The translations under genes were made by a program, and so were the position numbers. This document shows positions 36,851 through 47,599 of a stretch of 64,000 nt of DNA, piece after piece. This stretch comes from Lethocerus indicus. Its lineage: Eukaryota; Arthropoda; Insecta; Hemiptera; Belostomatidae. Where the stretch lies: the NCBI GenBank assembly GCA_019843655.1, contig JACDQD010000002.1, forward strand, positions 2,490,585 through 2,554,584, read 5' to 3'. The notes under the pieces are model-generated. The model saw nothing but the letters and a program-made list of their open reading frames with translations. It ran no database searches and was not told the origin of the DNA. Within the stretch, counting starts at the first letter, position 1, and each line of letters begins with the position of its first letter.

Positions 36851-37880
36851 CACAAAATTCGCAGACGTACATTTCCTTCCTTCCTCTAATAATTTTTGTC
36901 ACAATGATAAATTACATATAAAAACCTGAGACAATAATTATTGTATTCACGTCTTCTTCTGGTTATAAAATATTTACAATTTAGTCGTGAATACCGTTCA
37001 TAATTAATTTAAACAAGTGTGTCCATAGACAAGCCTCAGATTCATCGCCGAAGGCTAGAAGATGCGAACGGAACATTCACAGCTCTTGAGATTTGTCTGT
37101 GTTTACAACACTGTACTTGAAGAAGAACGTTGCCGAATCCTTGTTTACAGTCGTATTGCGGCCGTAATTTCAAATAATTCCAAATTAATAACATACCGGT
37201 TTTTAGCGCCAGCAGACAGTGGCACATTGGAATATGGACGATCTGAGACAAAGGTGGAAAAGCACACACCTTGCTCTTACCTTACATTGTGTGCCACTCG
37301 CCTCGCGTGTTGATTGCGCAAACCTCGGTGAATCCTGCCTTAATTAACTGTTGTGTATCTTGTTTGTAGGCTTCGGATACGCAAATGGAATTCTGTAACG
37401 ACGCTGTACCTATCAGCTTGTCATGAACTCAGAAGGTATACGTGGAAATACGGGAGGGTTTATTGTTATCAATTCAGAATTATGTTATTGTCTGGATTTT
37501 CCATCCGGAATACTGGGACTAACGATTTGCGACGGAAGGAATATTACCTTGCGTACTGGGCAGTATATCAATCGACGAATAAAGCGAACTAAATTTTGAT
37601 GAGTCGAACGCTTCAGTTGGGATCGGAAACATAGAGAGATGCGCGAAATTCGCTTCTCAAATCGAACTGCTGGTGGGGCCCATCCTGCTAGTAAATTTAT
37701 CCACTGCGCATTTTCCATTTCTTCTCCTCTCATCGTTATTCAACGGGGCGTATTTCGCGCCCCCGTGGAAGTTAGTCGGGCACGCGATTTCAACTCAACT
37801 CGGGGGCTGCCCGGTTTCTGGCTTGGGGCGGACACAGGTACATATTTTGCATAATGTCGGTTCCTGCCACGCTGAAAATA
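36851..37880. other. Non-coding; one SOX/homeodomain-like palindrome
   Basis: Perfect 14 bp palindrome ACAATAATTATTGT at 36931-36944, which juxtaposes two ACAAT/ATTGT (SOX-like) words around TAATTA. Frames up to 97 codons have no known domain. Confidence 0.45.
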
Positions 37881-37885
37881 GAGTC

Positions 37886-37920
37886 GGAGGGGGGCGACGG
37901 GGGTGGGGGGGGGTGGGCGG
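37886..37920 (+). repeat. G-tract locus with quadruplex potential
   Basis: GGAGGGGGGCGACGGGGGT followed by G9, T and GGGCGG: at least four runs of three or more G within 35 bp. Confidence 0.8.
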
Positions 37921-39660
37921 TTGTGTGAGAGCGGATAGGGGAGCATTCAACCCGATAAGAGTGTGAATAAAGTTGTTGGCGAGTTGTTGGTCCGGAGTTC
38001 CCCTCTGAGAGAAAGGGATCTCGCCCCTTTTTGCAACTATTCCTTTTGCACGGTTAACGCACTATCGCCCCTACAGCTCTCCCCGGACCCGTTCAGAAGG
38101 GCTAATGTAAGAACATACGGCGGGCCTAATCTCGCCTGATGGGCCCTAACCGAGATCCCAACTAGTTCACCGAGTTATGATCTGTTGGGGCTTCAAAGGG
38201 GGAAAGCGCCCGTTCATGGACCTAAGGGTTGGGCCAAGTTCTGTTCTTTTGATTTTATACCCGCCCTCTGCTTGTAACCGCCCAGTACAGAGTTGTATAT
38301 TCCATATAAAGGAGAAATATTGAATTGTACCAGAAACGTATGCTGGCACACGTTGTACGGAAATTATTTCAATTTGCATCGTAATTTGAGACGCACGCGT
38401 GTAAACATTGTTTGGTAGCCGAATTACGAAGCCCTTTGAGAAACCTTACAGTCGCTGAGAGATTTTAAAGAAAGATTACGGCAAAATTAATTTCTTACTA
38501 CTGTTATATTTCCTTAATACCTAATTTCATTAAAACATATACGAGAAAAATGTCTCGAGAGGATGATTTAAATTATAACTTATAACTAGAAGGAAAATCC
38601 ATTCAGCCTGTGCTAGTTGATCACTAAACATGAACAACAATTCTGGGATGGTTGAATTGTGCAATTTCATTCTTGTTTCCCCTTCTCCGAGAGCAAATGA
38701 TAGTTTTGTTTGCAAGTTAACTCGTAATGTAACAACGTTCGTACAGCGTACAAACGTAGGAAATTGGTGTTTTCACTATATACCGGTTAATTTACAAAAC
38801 TTCGCCTAGAATAATTTACAAAATTTCGCCAATCCATAATTAACTCCTTCCCTCTGTAGAAAATTGGGTAATTAACTGTTCGTTTATATCCTGCCCTTGC
38901 ATCGGAAATTCACTCATGGACGGAAACTGTAAAATAGAATTTGACCCAATGGAGTTTCAACTGCGCACATTCAAACTAATAATTATTACGAACAAGAATT
39001 TCAATTCTGCGAATTTACTCGTGGAATAAATTAATTGTGTATTCTCATATTTCTTGTTTTTGTACACAGAACACTAAGTTATATTTTGTGCGATCAAGCC
39101 GGTAACCGAGGGGTGCGTAAATGTGACTTGAACAGTAGTACTAACTGCTTGAAAACTGATATTGGCAAGTAGCCATAAGGAATGGAAATGGGAAAATGCA
39201 CGATTAAAATATATTGTAACAGTTTGCCAATATGTTATTGCATTGTTAACTGTAAGTGCCCTCTGGCATATTTTCTCTTAATGCGTACACGATATTCACA
39301 GGGTTCGTTTTATATAGAAACGATATTAGTTGTTATTTTTATATAGAGACTGGTGTATAGCGTAATGCCGCTTCCACAAAATTGTAAGTTAAATGATGAT
39401 AATGAAAGAATATTGACATTGAAACTGAATATAGTTAGCCTCAATACAATTGTCTTCGATTATCCATGCCTTTGTGTCTTACTTTAAAGTTCGGTAATTT
39501 CATTATCTAGTTTTTTAGTTAATACAATCTATGGGAGTGTAAGGAGAAATCCTGAGAGATATATTTTGCTACAATTGAGGCATATTTAGAGCTGAATTTT
39601 ATTTATTAAATGCGTATTCAACTATGTTGAATGAAAAACAGGTCGTCTTCAGATTTCTCG
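37921..39660. other. Non-coding; one palindrome, one short tandem duplication
   Basis: ACGTTCGTAC/GTACAAACGT near-palindrome at 38735-38757 and a 24 bp imperfect tandem duplication (aatttacaaaacttcgcc-like) at 38791-38838. A GC-richer patch with CCTAATCTCGCC lies at 38080-38180. No gene. Confidence 0.5.
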
Positions 39661-39671
39661 GTTCTGCCGGT

Positions 39672-39739
39672 TTATTATCGAGTCCGTAAAGGCCGGCCAT
39701 AAGTTAATGTAGATTGATTTAATTTTGACTCGATAATAA
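39672..39739. repeat. Perfect 13 bp inverted repeat, 42 bp spacer
   Basis: TTATTATCGAGTC at 39672-39684 and its exact complement GACTCGATAATAA at 39727-39739. The spacer contains GGCCGGCC (39691-39698). Could be a cruciform or hairpin, a pair of oppositely oriented protein-binding sites, or the ends of a tiny transposon. No target-site duplication is evident. Confidence 0.6.
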
Positions 39740-41530
39740 CATTTGAAGCGTAGTTCGGTAAACTTTTCAATTAAAAGTTTCCAACTGAGGAAAGATCGCG
39801 AAGCCGGATGTCTTCGAGAACGAGTCATAGATACCGAATACATTTTTTTATGAAGTAAGTGAGAAAGTTTAAATTATAAAGTTGTATTTCTTCACTTCGC
39901 AGTATGAATCGAATTGAACAAATTTGAGTTTTATGTTTCGAGGCGCACAACTAGCACTTTTGTGTTTCTGTCCCTAATCTGGTAACAGGGCGTTAACGAT
40001 TGTATTCCAACCATTAAACCAGTTATTTTTCACGTAATGCCGGCCCAGACCTCGCTTTTATTGTCGAGAATCAACCCTAAGAGAATGATAACACCGAAGG
40101 AAAAGTGATGAGAGCCCTGGAATAAGTCATTGCTCGGCTCTAACTGTTTATTGCTTACCTCGCACTTAACTTTTTTTATTGGCGGTTCCCTCTCGGCGTT
40201 TAAATCCCTTCGGATTTATCCAATTACCACCCTCCTCCCCGCTGCAAACTTTTTGTCTGTCGATTATCATTTTATTTCTTGCTCGATTATTTTTTTTTTC
40301 AAAATATTTTATATTTCATCAAAGCGAGTGTACAAGTGAAAATTAAAGGACAATAATTTGAGCGATAAAAATATTTTTAAGTCTTCAAAAACGTTACTGA
40401 AATAAGATAAAAGCGATGATATCAGGGATAAAGTGTCAGCGTTAAACAGGGCAGGGCAATTGTTTACAGGGCTGAAAATAAATTAGCGGGGTAAAACGAA
40501 CGAGGCGCGAACAACAATACACAAAATAAAAGATAGTATACCCTGAAATTTGTCTCATTTTCGATTTAACCCGATTAAATTATTCATTCTCACGCAGCCA
40601 ATCTCGCGTCGGAAGGGTGAAAGGAGAATGCGAGCGTAAACTGTAACAACAAATCAATTTCAATTTGAATCGCCGGTTTTATTTAAAACTGGGGAACGTT
40701 TTCATTTAAAAAATAGGGAGGAAGCGGTAGAGCGAGAGGGCCGGAAAAGGGGAAAGCGGAAAAAAAAAAAAAGAAAATTCAATATCCCCCACCCCGGCCC
40801 AAATAGATTGCCATATAACGCAATATTGTTGGTCGGCCCGGAGAACCCTCAACTAGAATAATAAAAGGCCGTGGTTTAAGAGAATCGGCCGGCCTTGGAA
40901 AAAGAGAGGTGAGGGTGGGTGAGGATAATGGTTTCTGGAAAGTTTGCGATGTGCCAGAGCTATAGAGCTGTGGTGTCTTGGGCCACCGCGGTTAGGCCTA
41001 CTCGGAGGACAACATGTTTGTTTGGCCGGGGCCGACCTGTTGTACGAGCCAATAAATCTTTTATGGATATAAATCCGAATGGGCGGGGAATAAATATTTC
41101 TTTTGTCGTCGAGTTGAGTTACGAAAGAACGGCGATGGTAAAAGACTAATGGAGTGGGGAAACATTCGCTTTTGGGAATCGTATTAGGTATTATATTGAG
41201 ACTTTCTCAATATTTCCCCCCCCCCCTTCTGAATATTCACTCGTCAGAAAAGAATAGTAAATGAGATTATCAAAATAAAAATACCCCTTCTAATCATGAA
41301 AACCATCGTCAAGAAGCATTTTTTGGACAGGATCTATATTTATTTGAACAGTCAAAATATCTAACGAAACTTCAGAAAAATAATGTGCCCAAATAAGTTT
41401 TTTTTTATTACATTACGATAATGTAGATATGATAATACGGATTATTCTTCTCGTACTCTGCGGGGACAATCGAAGAAACTACAATTTTAATGGGCCCGAA
41501 GAAACTATAAGACCTTTACCTTCTCTTTTA
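39740..41530. other. Non-coding; poly-A, C11 run
   Basis: A12-13 at about 40760-40772 and C11 at 41216-41226. The 76-codon frame 40919-41149 has no known domain. Nothing else is recognised. Confidence 0.5.
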
Positions 41531-41535
41531 CAGGG

Positions 41536-41749
41536 TGTCCCAAAATTAACGCAAAATTTGAATCGAACTGTCCAAATTTTCATTATTTTTGAAATATTGT
41601 TCAACAATGAAAACACGTTGTTCTATCGTGTAACGCTCCCTTTGTATTGGCCCTAAACTATCGGTTGTCAAATGGTTTTTTTTTAATAGGATTGACAACT
41701 TTACTGCAAGAATGGTGGCAAATTCAAATCTTGCGTTAATTTTGGGACA
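41536..41749. mobile_element. MITE, 214 bp, 28 bp terminal inverted repeats
   Basis: The left end tgtcccaaaattaacgcaa... (41536-41563) and the complement of the right end (41722-41749) match at 27 of 28 positions. The interior (about 158 bp) is AT-rich and encodes nothing. A TA lies 5 bp outside the left end (41529-41530) and another 2 bp outside the right end, compatible with TA-targeted insertion, though the exact boundary is uncertain. The small size, tight inverted ends and lack of coding capacity define a miniature inverted-repeat transposable element. The cagggtgtccca-type end resembles ends seen in insect Tc1/mariner-group elements. The family assignment is inference. Confidence 0.85.
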
Positions 41750-42448
41750 AATAATTGTATTATGTATGTATTTATTCGAATTAGGAAACTGTTTTCATAC
41801 ATTTCAATGCATTTAACGCTAGGAAATCGTTGAAAGTGATTGACAAAGAATTTATTTATTTTATTATTCCTGTTTCATTTCCTCAACTGGTTGGAATTTT
41901 GCAGGATTTCCTCTCAGAATATCCAGGTGACTAAATCATCTGCTTCCTGGTTCTATTCGGTACCAAGCCGCGGGCTTTTTTGCTTGAAACACCGTGCAAA
42001 GTGTACCATGTTCTTTTCCCCAAATCCCTGTACGTCCCATTTTGGCTGCGAGAATATCTCTGCACGACGGCCAATTGTTGAATCGCCAATTTGACATACG
42101 CCGCTGTGCGATTGTCCAAATTAATCTGGGTTCGGATTTGTAATTTTTGAAATGAGACCGGCTCGACGGTACAGCGTTGTAAATGCACCCGTGCGGGTGG
42201 CTGGCTGTCCGCCATCGGTGCGGCAAAATAAATCGAACCTAACGTTCCGCTAAGTGGACATCTGATTTGTATCGCGTTTACCTCGGGTTTTATTTTAATT
42301 ACACGTAATCATTCGTTTGATGGCTGGTTCGTTTAATGAATATGTAAAATGGGAACATATTACATTTCTCCGGAGTCGATTGAAAACGCAACTAATTGAG
42401 AAACACCACATAATTAAATTGTAATTTGTTCAAATTGAATACAACATT
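41750..42448. other. Non-coding between two candidate elements
   Basis: Two minus-strand frames of 94 and 96 codons (41931-42226) overlap in different phases and have no recognisable domain. A plus-strand frame also overlaps them. Probably all spurious. Confidence 0.5.
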
Positions 42449-42753
42449 ACAGGGTGGGCGAATGTTTGCTGTTTTTCGTGAGTAGCATTTTGTTCGCAAG
42501 ATCAAATGTTTCAACGTGAAACCACCGTATCTAATTTATGCTACTATAAAAAAATTTATACCCTCAATATATAACTTTCGGAGTCGTGTCGTTCCGATGA
42601 CATCGAATTTATTTTATACAAAACAATGTATGAATAGTATACAATACTATATTATGTATATAATTGTCACTGACTGCCTCTCGGTAAAATCGTGCGATAT
42701 GGAAAGAATATCGGTGGAGCATTTCCGAAATTTTTCCTGTATTTGGAAACCAC

Positions 42754-42787
42754 CTGAGTGGGCTCCATTGAAAGGGGTCCCACTCAG
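42754..42787. repeat. 9 bp perfect hairpin CTGAGTGGG/CCCACTCAG
   Basis: Perfect arms with a 16 nt spacer, directly upstream (plus strand) of the hammerhead-like module. A GTGGGACC word on the minus strand here is echoed by GGTGGGACC on the far side of the module (42831-42840). Confidence 0.65.
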
Positions 42788-42799
42788 TCTGCTCGCGAC

Positions 42800-42830
42800 G
42801 TTTCGGAACTCTTACCGGTTCCGTCATCAG
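42800..42830 (-). ncRNA. Candidate hammerhead-ribozyme-like core
   Basis: On the minus strand: CTGATGA (complement of 42824-42830), then a 6 bp stem CGGAAC/GTTCCG with an 8 nt loop (42804-42823), then GAAAC (complement of 42800-42804) followed by GTCGCG. CTGATGA-stem II-GAAA is the conserved core of hammerhead ribozymes, and GTC is a usual cleavage triplet. Against it: one extra base lies between CTGATGA and the canonical stem II start, GAAAC abuts GTC with no room for stem III, and I could not find a clear stem I. Hammerheads in Penelope-like element terminal repeats are established knowledge. Membership here is inference. Confidence 0.4.
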
Positions 42831-42849
42831 GGTCCCACCCTGTGGTATA

Positions 42850-45800
42850 TATAGCTGCCTGTGTCGTTAATCCTCTAGGGAAAATTATTTATTATCATTA
42901 CTGTTCCTTGTATTGGACAAAGTAAGAAAGACTATAAGGCGGAGTGGGATTTAAAAAAAATATTTCAATAATGTAACTGTGCTCAATTCTAATTATTTCT
43001 GATGACCCAGAAAGTCTATTATAATTTGCCGGCAGATTGGATCGTGTCGGGTGAAGGCCATGTCGGGACCGGAGTTGTGCTACCTGAATGTCGAGATGAA
43101 TATTCATGATAGGAGCTCCGCTAGATCGTGAGAATGAATACACGGGCTCGTTGAGAAACCCGGTCGGGTTTCTTCGGAGACGGGGGGTTCCAGAGGAAAA
43201 CGGTGTATGTACATAGGGAGAGAGGCACGAAGATGCACCGTGACGTACATTCGGTTAGTCTCTTACCGAATCGATCGTGACATTTTCCTCCATTTCCTGT
43301 TTCAACTAGACCCAACCTGAAATGACGAACAATGGCCACGCACTTACTTATAGCGCCCACTTGAACACAGGGATATCTCGCAATTAGTAGGCATTGTATA
43401 AAACACTTTTCTATAGTAATATAAATTTAAAAAACATCTTAGAAAGATAACGCACAGATCGTTATGAAAATACTATATCGTGAAATCATACAATTCATTT
43501 CAGACTGGAATATGAGTTATCCGGTAAAGTTTAGTTCTTAAATTTTACAACGTAATAAATAATATCGACAGCACCTTATCGCCCTCTACGACATTCTTGT
43601 TGTTTCACGAATATTTCTCTCGAATTTGAACTAATATGAAAATTCAATTGGATTATAGATATCGATTTTCGAAGACACTCTATAATATATCTGTTGTTGG
43701 TACGTTTAAGTGTAGTCGTGTTATATTATAGAATATTTTTTTGGCGTAATCATTAATGAAGATAATGTCCACCTAATTCAAAACGTACGAGAACGTGCAC
43801 ATTTATTGAAATAAAACGGCGATGACAAAATAATATGACAACGGCAAAAATGAAACGCCAAATGAATTTATTTATGAAAAGAATGGAATTATTCTGAAAT
43901 TTGGTTAACAAGGCGGATATTAAATCGGCAGTTATCGAGCAGTATTATTCGATCGCCATGACAAGTAATTTATTACTGCCTCGTAAATCTTTCCGTCTGT
44001 CGAAATTATTTTAGACCGATCGTTTTTTTTCAGACACACTTTATATGGTATAACTGAATTGTAGACTGATCAATCTGCTGATTTCGTGTGTTCATGAATA
44101 ATATATAGTCTCCTAATTCAGGAAGAGCACTTAACAAGTGTTCTATATAGAAACATTTTCCTCTTTTCTGAAGCAACATATATTATAAATATGTCCGATA
44201 ATTTTAATTAGAAAAGCACAATTTAACATGAACGTTGTGCAGTATATGAAATATTATACGAAAAATATTCGGCGATGAAGGTCGTCATTGGCGCACTTTT
44301 TCGGACGCAATTTTCAGAAGGTTTTTCTCTCGAGTTTAGACAGGATGCGGGCAAATGCTTACAGCGCAAAAAGGGGAATGCACAAAAGATTAAACAACAG
44401 GGAATGGAGGCCCGCTATTCAACAGTCATAATTGTGAGATTTAAGGGGGGTGGTGGTCGATAAATTAGGGGCTGTAGCCAGGCAACGCGCCTTGTTACGC
44501 GATTAAAACATTTTCTCGAGCCGAGCGGCCAAGTTGATTTATGATGCTTGTCTTCGAACTCAGTATAATTTTGTTTCAACTCAAATACATCAAAGTTGGC
44601 CATTGAAATCGTTCTATTTGTATAATCACTTAGAATCATCTTATTTGAATTTAGCGTTTTATAACTTGAAAATCGTGTCCTTAATAATCTGCCGATGTTC
44701 TGCTCTACATATCAGGATATATGGACGAAATAACGCAATATGTATCTCAGAACCGGCACTAAATTTTATAATACTAATTATCACGATGACTAAAAAAAAA
44801 TCATCGTACAATCACGCATCTCTCTTGTCAATACACAAAATGTTTTGTTTTATGAGAATAAAATATATAGGAGATGATCTTCAATTTTTATTTTCAAACT
44901 ATAGAATTTTCGGATACGATTTTCAACCTGTCTGGATCCGACATTTCCTGAATTAGTACAATTATGTCCGCGAGGGCGGACTTGATCAGGAGTTTTGTCT
45001 TCAATCAATCAACTCCAACTAATACATAAATTCTCCCCTCCCCCCCCGTATCCATTCTCCGAATACCAATTTTTCATCGGTTATTGCTTTTCGGTTGTCC
45101 GTCGGCGCGGCCGTTGTCAATTCTTGCGGCGCTGGAGGGAGGAGGACAGCCGCCCAACTCAAACAAAGCTAGAGGGTGATTTCCTCCCCTAGGTTCGCCC
45201 ATTTATTTACATTCCTCCTCCTCCTCCTCCGCGAGCACGCCATTTCTTCACGGTTACCGGCGCTATTTTTGTTTGCTCCCGGCCTCCCCTCACCATTGAA
45301 CTGTTTCCACTCGTGTGGAACGGAAACGCGATTTACTTCGAGAACTTTTTAATGGTAGTCGGAAAGGGGGTGGCGGGTTGGCACCGGAGCTATGAAAACT
45401 TTTTCCGATGTATTTTTGACATTGTCACCAGTCGGTATTAGACTTCTGTGGATGAAATATGAAGGAATAATAATAGCGTACAGTACAATTTGGAACTGGT
45501 GACAGGGCCCAACTGCGGAGTGGCTTTTTGTCGACGGAGACAAAAAAATAGATGCCAATTGAAATAATTATAACGTCGATACTGAGCTCCGAGCAAATTC
45601 ACAAATTGGGCCCATCGGCAATATACGCCCCGGCGTACTCGCCCCTCGTTGCAAATGAGGCAATATTTTCGCTTGTAATTCTGCGTTTGGTTGATTTTGT
45701 CTCGACAACCGAGCGCCACACGGCCTTGTCCGTGGCACCGTTTTACAGCTCGTACACCTCTTTGAAAATGTGACTGGTGACGGTGGTTTTGATTGAAATA

Positions 45801-47070
45801 ACCCCCGGTATACCCCCATATAACAAACACTTTGATGTTCGGTTCGTGTTGTTTCAAAAGAAATATAAATCAGTCCAAAACAAGGCCTATCCCAAATTAC
45901 GATCCTGATTTAAAATTAATGATCGTGATCATCGTATGCTGATCAAGCTTAGCGTAGGATCAACGCCAAGGGTTGTAATAGCAGTAACTTACATTGTGTA
46001 GTAAGAGTACTGGCAGGATGTTTTATGAATACTAATAGATGTATTATTATTTAGTTCAATTCAATATGTAATTAAGTCTATCGAATATGTAATTTCTTTA
46101 AAGTTTCCCATTATTAATTTTAGGCTAAAGTAATGAATTATCTTACAAATATTTACTTGTTATGTATTTAATTTGCTTTGTTTAGAGTTGTCATATTTAA
46201 ATTCAGTTGCTGTTGCGGGGCGGGTTTCAATAAATAAAAACCAGCGGGGAAACAAAAGAAGTAGCCGATACAGCTATTTGGAGTGTAATTCCTATTTTAC
46301 AGCATGCATTTTAATGCCAATGGGGGGGGGGTTGTTGTAAGCGAGGAATTTTTACGTCCAGAAATAAAGGTACTGGAAAAGGATAATATCATTTTAACAC
46401 TAAAACTCAAGAAATGCCCCGAGGCCGTATAAAGATGGGACGTACGCTTTCGACGATACTTAAGGGATGGTAGTAAAACGGGCCGTAAAATCACTATGCG
46501 GTGCAACCAGAACCGTATCCATCGGCATCACACTACAACTATGCAACTGTATTGCACAAGAAATGTAAATAACTTATGTAAATGGTATTAAAACATATTA
46601 GAATCGACAATTACTTTTTCGGAAACGGGTTTTCCTCTTTGCAAAATTATCCAAACCGCCAGAAGACTACGGTGGTTGCTGATTTTCTTTTTTTTAACCG
46701 AAGATACTTGAAGAAATTAGAAATATTTTGTTACTTAATCTGTTTATATATAGTTCTATTTGTGATCCAGATATAGAAACTTATTATTACTATTATTACT
46801 TACAATAATATATACTGTTTTTTCAATTCCGTTTAGCATACTTTTGTATAACTAATTTATTATTTTTCCCCAAATTATAAACAACACTGTGCATAAAGTG
46901 TTATCTTGTTTTTTCGCATGGGGATTTTCTTCTGAACAGCTATCATTAAAATAGCTAATCACACAATGGATAGCCGATCCATGCTTATACTCTGAGATCC
47001 CACGGACACAGCTCACATAAACTCACAGTCGCCTACATACGAAACACACAATCGACCATATCCACGCATT
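42850..47070. other. Long non-coding stretch; scattered small repeats
   Basis: AT-rich. Contains ATTCGGT/ACCGAAT arms at 43249-43271, (TCC)n at 45212-45230, G10 at 46322-46331, and a nested GATC palindrome patch at 45901-45961. The 140-codon plus frame 44534-44956 and 139-codon minus frame 45438-45857 show no domain I recognise and lie in AT-rich or multiply overlapping context. I do not call them. Confidence 0.5.
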
Positions 47071-47232
47071 CGTGTAAGGGTTGACAACTAAGTAATTGCG
47101 GATTTCACCAACAAGTGGCGTTGTACATATTTTTAAGTACGTCAACATCTTTGCACAGATAAGATTCTTCGATACGTTATTATTTGGTCCTTTCTGAAAC
47201 ATTCGGTATCAAAATTACATCGACCAGTCGAA

Positions 47233-47249
47233 TGTGTGTGTGTGTGTGT
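47233..47249. repeat. (GT)n short microsatellite inside the mariner derivative
   Basis: About 8 GT units in the 5' untranslated part of the element. Confidence 0.95.
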
Positions 47250-47275
47250 CTAAAAGCTAAAACACGGTGAACCGA

Positions 47276-47533
47276 AGTGAGCATTTCCGTCACATTTCGC
47301 TTTTTTATTTTCGCAAAAGTGTTAACGCCTGACGGGCTCATAAAAAGTTGTACGCCGTGTACGGTGATGAAGCCTTAAAAGAACGGCAGTGTCGGTACCG
47401 GTTCGCGGAATTTCCGTCGGGGGATTTTCATTAAAAGACGAGGAGCCATTCTTGATTCGTCAAGAGACGAATAAAGGCCATTCTTGATTCAGATCGCCAT
47501 AGTTCAACAAGGGATATTGCAAAGATGTTGACG
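47276..47533 (+). pseudogene. Mariner transposase N-terminal fragment, three stops
   Basis: One continuous frame, with no frameshift, can be read from about 47276 to 47533. It contains SEHFRHISLFYFRK, then HKKLYAVYGDEALKERQC, then RFAEFPSGDF, then IKAILDSDRHSSTRDIA. These match in order the N-terminal helix-turn-helix DNA-binding region of mariner transposases, including the family's hallmark YGDEALKERQC and F..F.SGDF blocks. In-frame stops interrupt it at 47330 (TGA), 47432 (TAA) and 47453 (TGA). The DDE catalytic domain is absent because the right inverted repeat takes over at 47518. The start codon is not identified. It cannot encode active transposase. Any mobility would need an enzyme from elsewhere in the genome. 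Confidence 0.9.
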
Positions 47534-47599
47534 TACTTAAAAATATGTACAACGCCACTTGTTGGTGAAATCCGCAATTACTTAGTTGTCGACCTGACA

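Larger units (their letters stand above)
42449..42843. mobile_element. Candidate 395 bp element with 10 bp inverted ends
   Basis: ACAGGGTGGG (42449-42458) and CCCACCCTGT (42834-42843) are exact inverse complements. The right part is highly structured: CTGAGTGGG/CCCACTCAG arms (42754-42787) and the hammerhead-like module (42800-42830). The 112-codon plus-strand frame 42516-42854 has no domain I recognise. The inverted ends are short enough to be coincidence, and I see no clear target duplication. An alternative is a decayed terminal fragment of a Penelope-like retroelement. Confidence 0.4.
47083..47590 (+). mobile_element. Fold-back mariner-derived element (508 bp)
   Basis: Terminal inverted repeats of 73 bp (47083-47155 and 47518-47590) are exact inverse complements. 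The outermost end reads gacaactaagtaattgcgg, which resembles mariner ends of the mellifera type as I remember them. The interior carries a broken N-terminal mariner transposase in the plus orientation, but no catalytic region. A full mariner is about 1.3 kb with terminal repeats near 28 bp. This copy is therefore an internally deleted derivative in which the 5' terminal segment has been copied in inverted orientation onto the truncated coding sequence. Perfect identity of the arms suggests a recent rearrangement or ongoing arm homogenisation. A TA lies 6 bp outside the left end, and the right boundary is less clear. Confidence 0.92.

Noticed and set aside
44534..44956. 140-codon plus-strand frame
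   Set aside because: AT-rich, Ile/Tyr/Phe-rich translation without domain, signal peptide logic or splice context.
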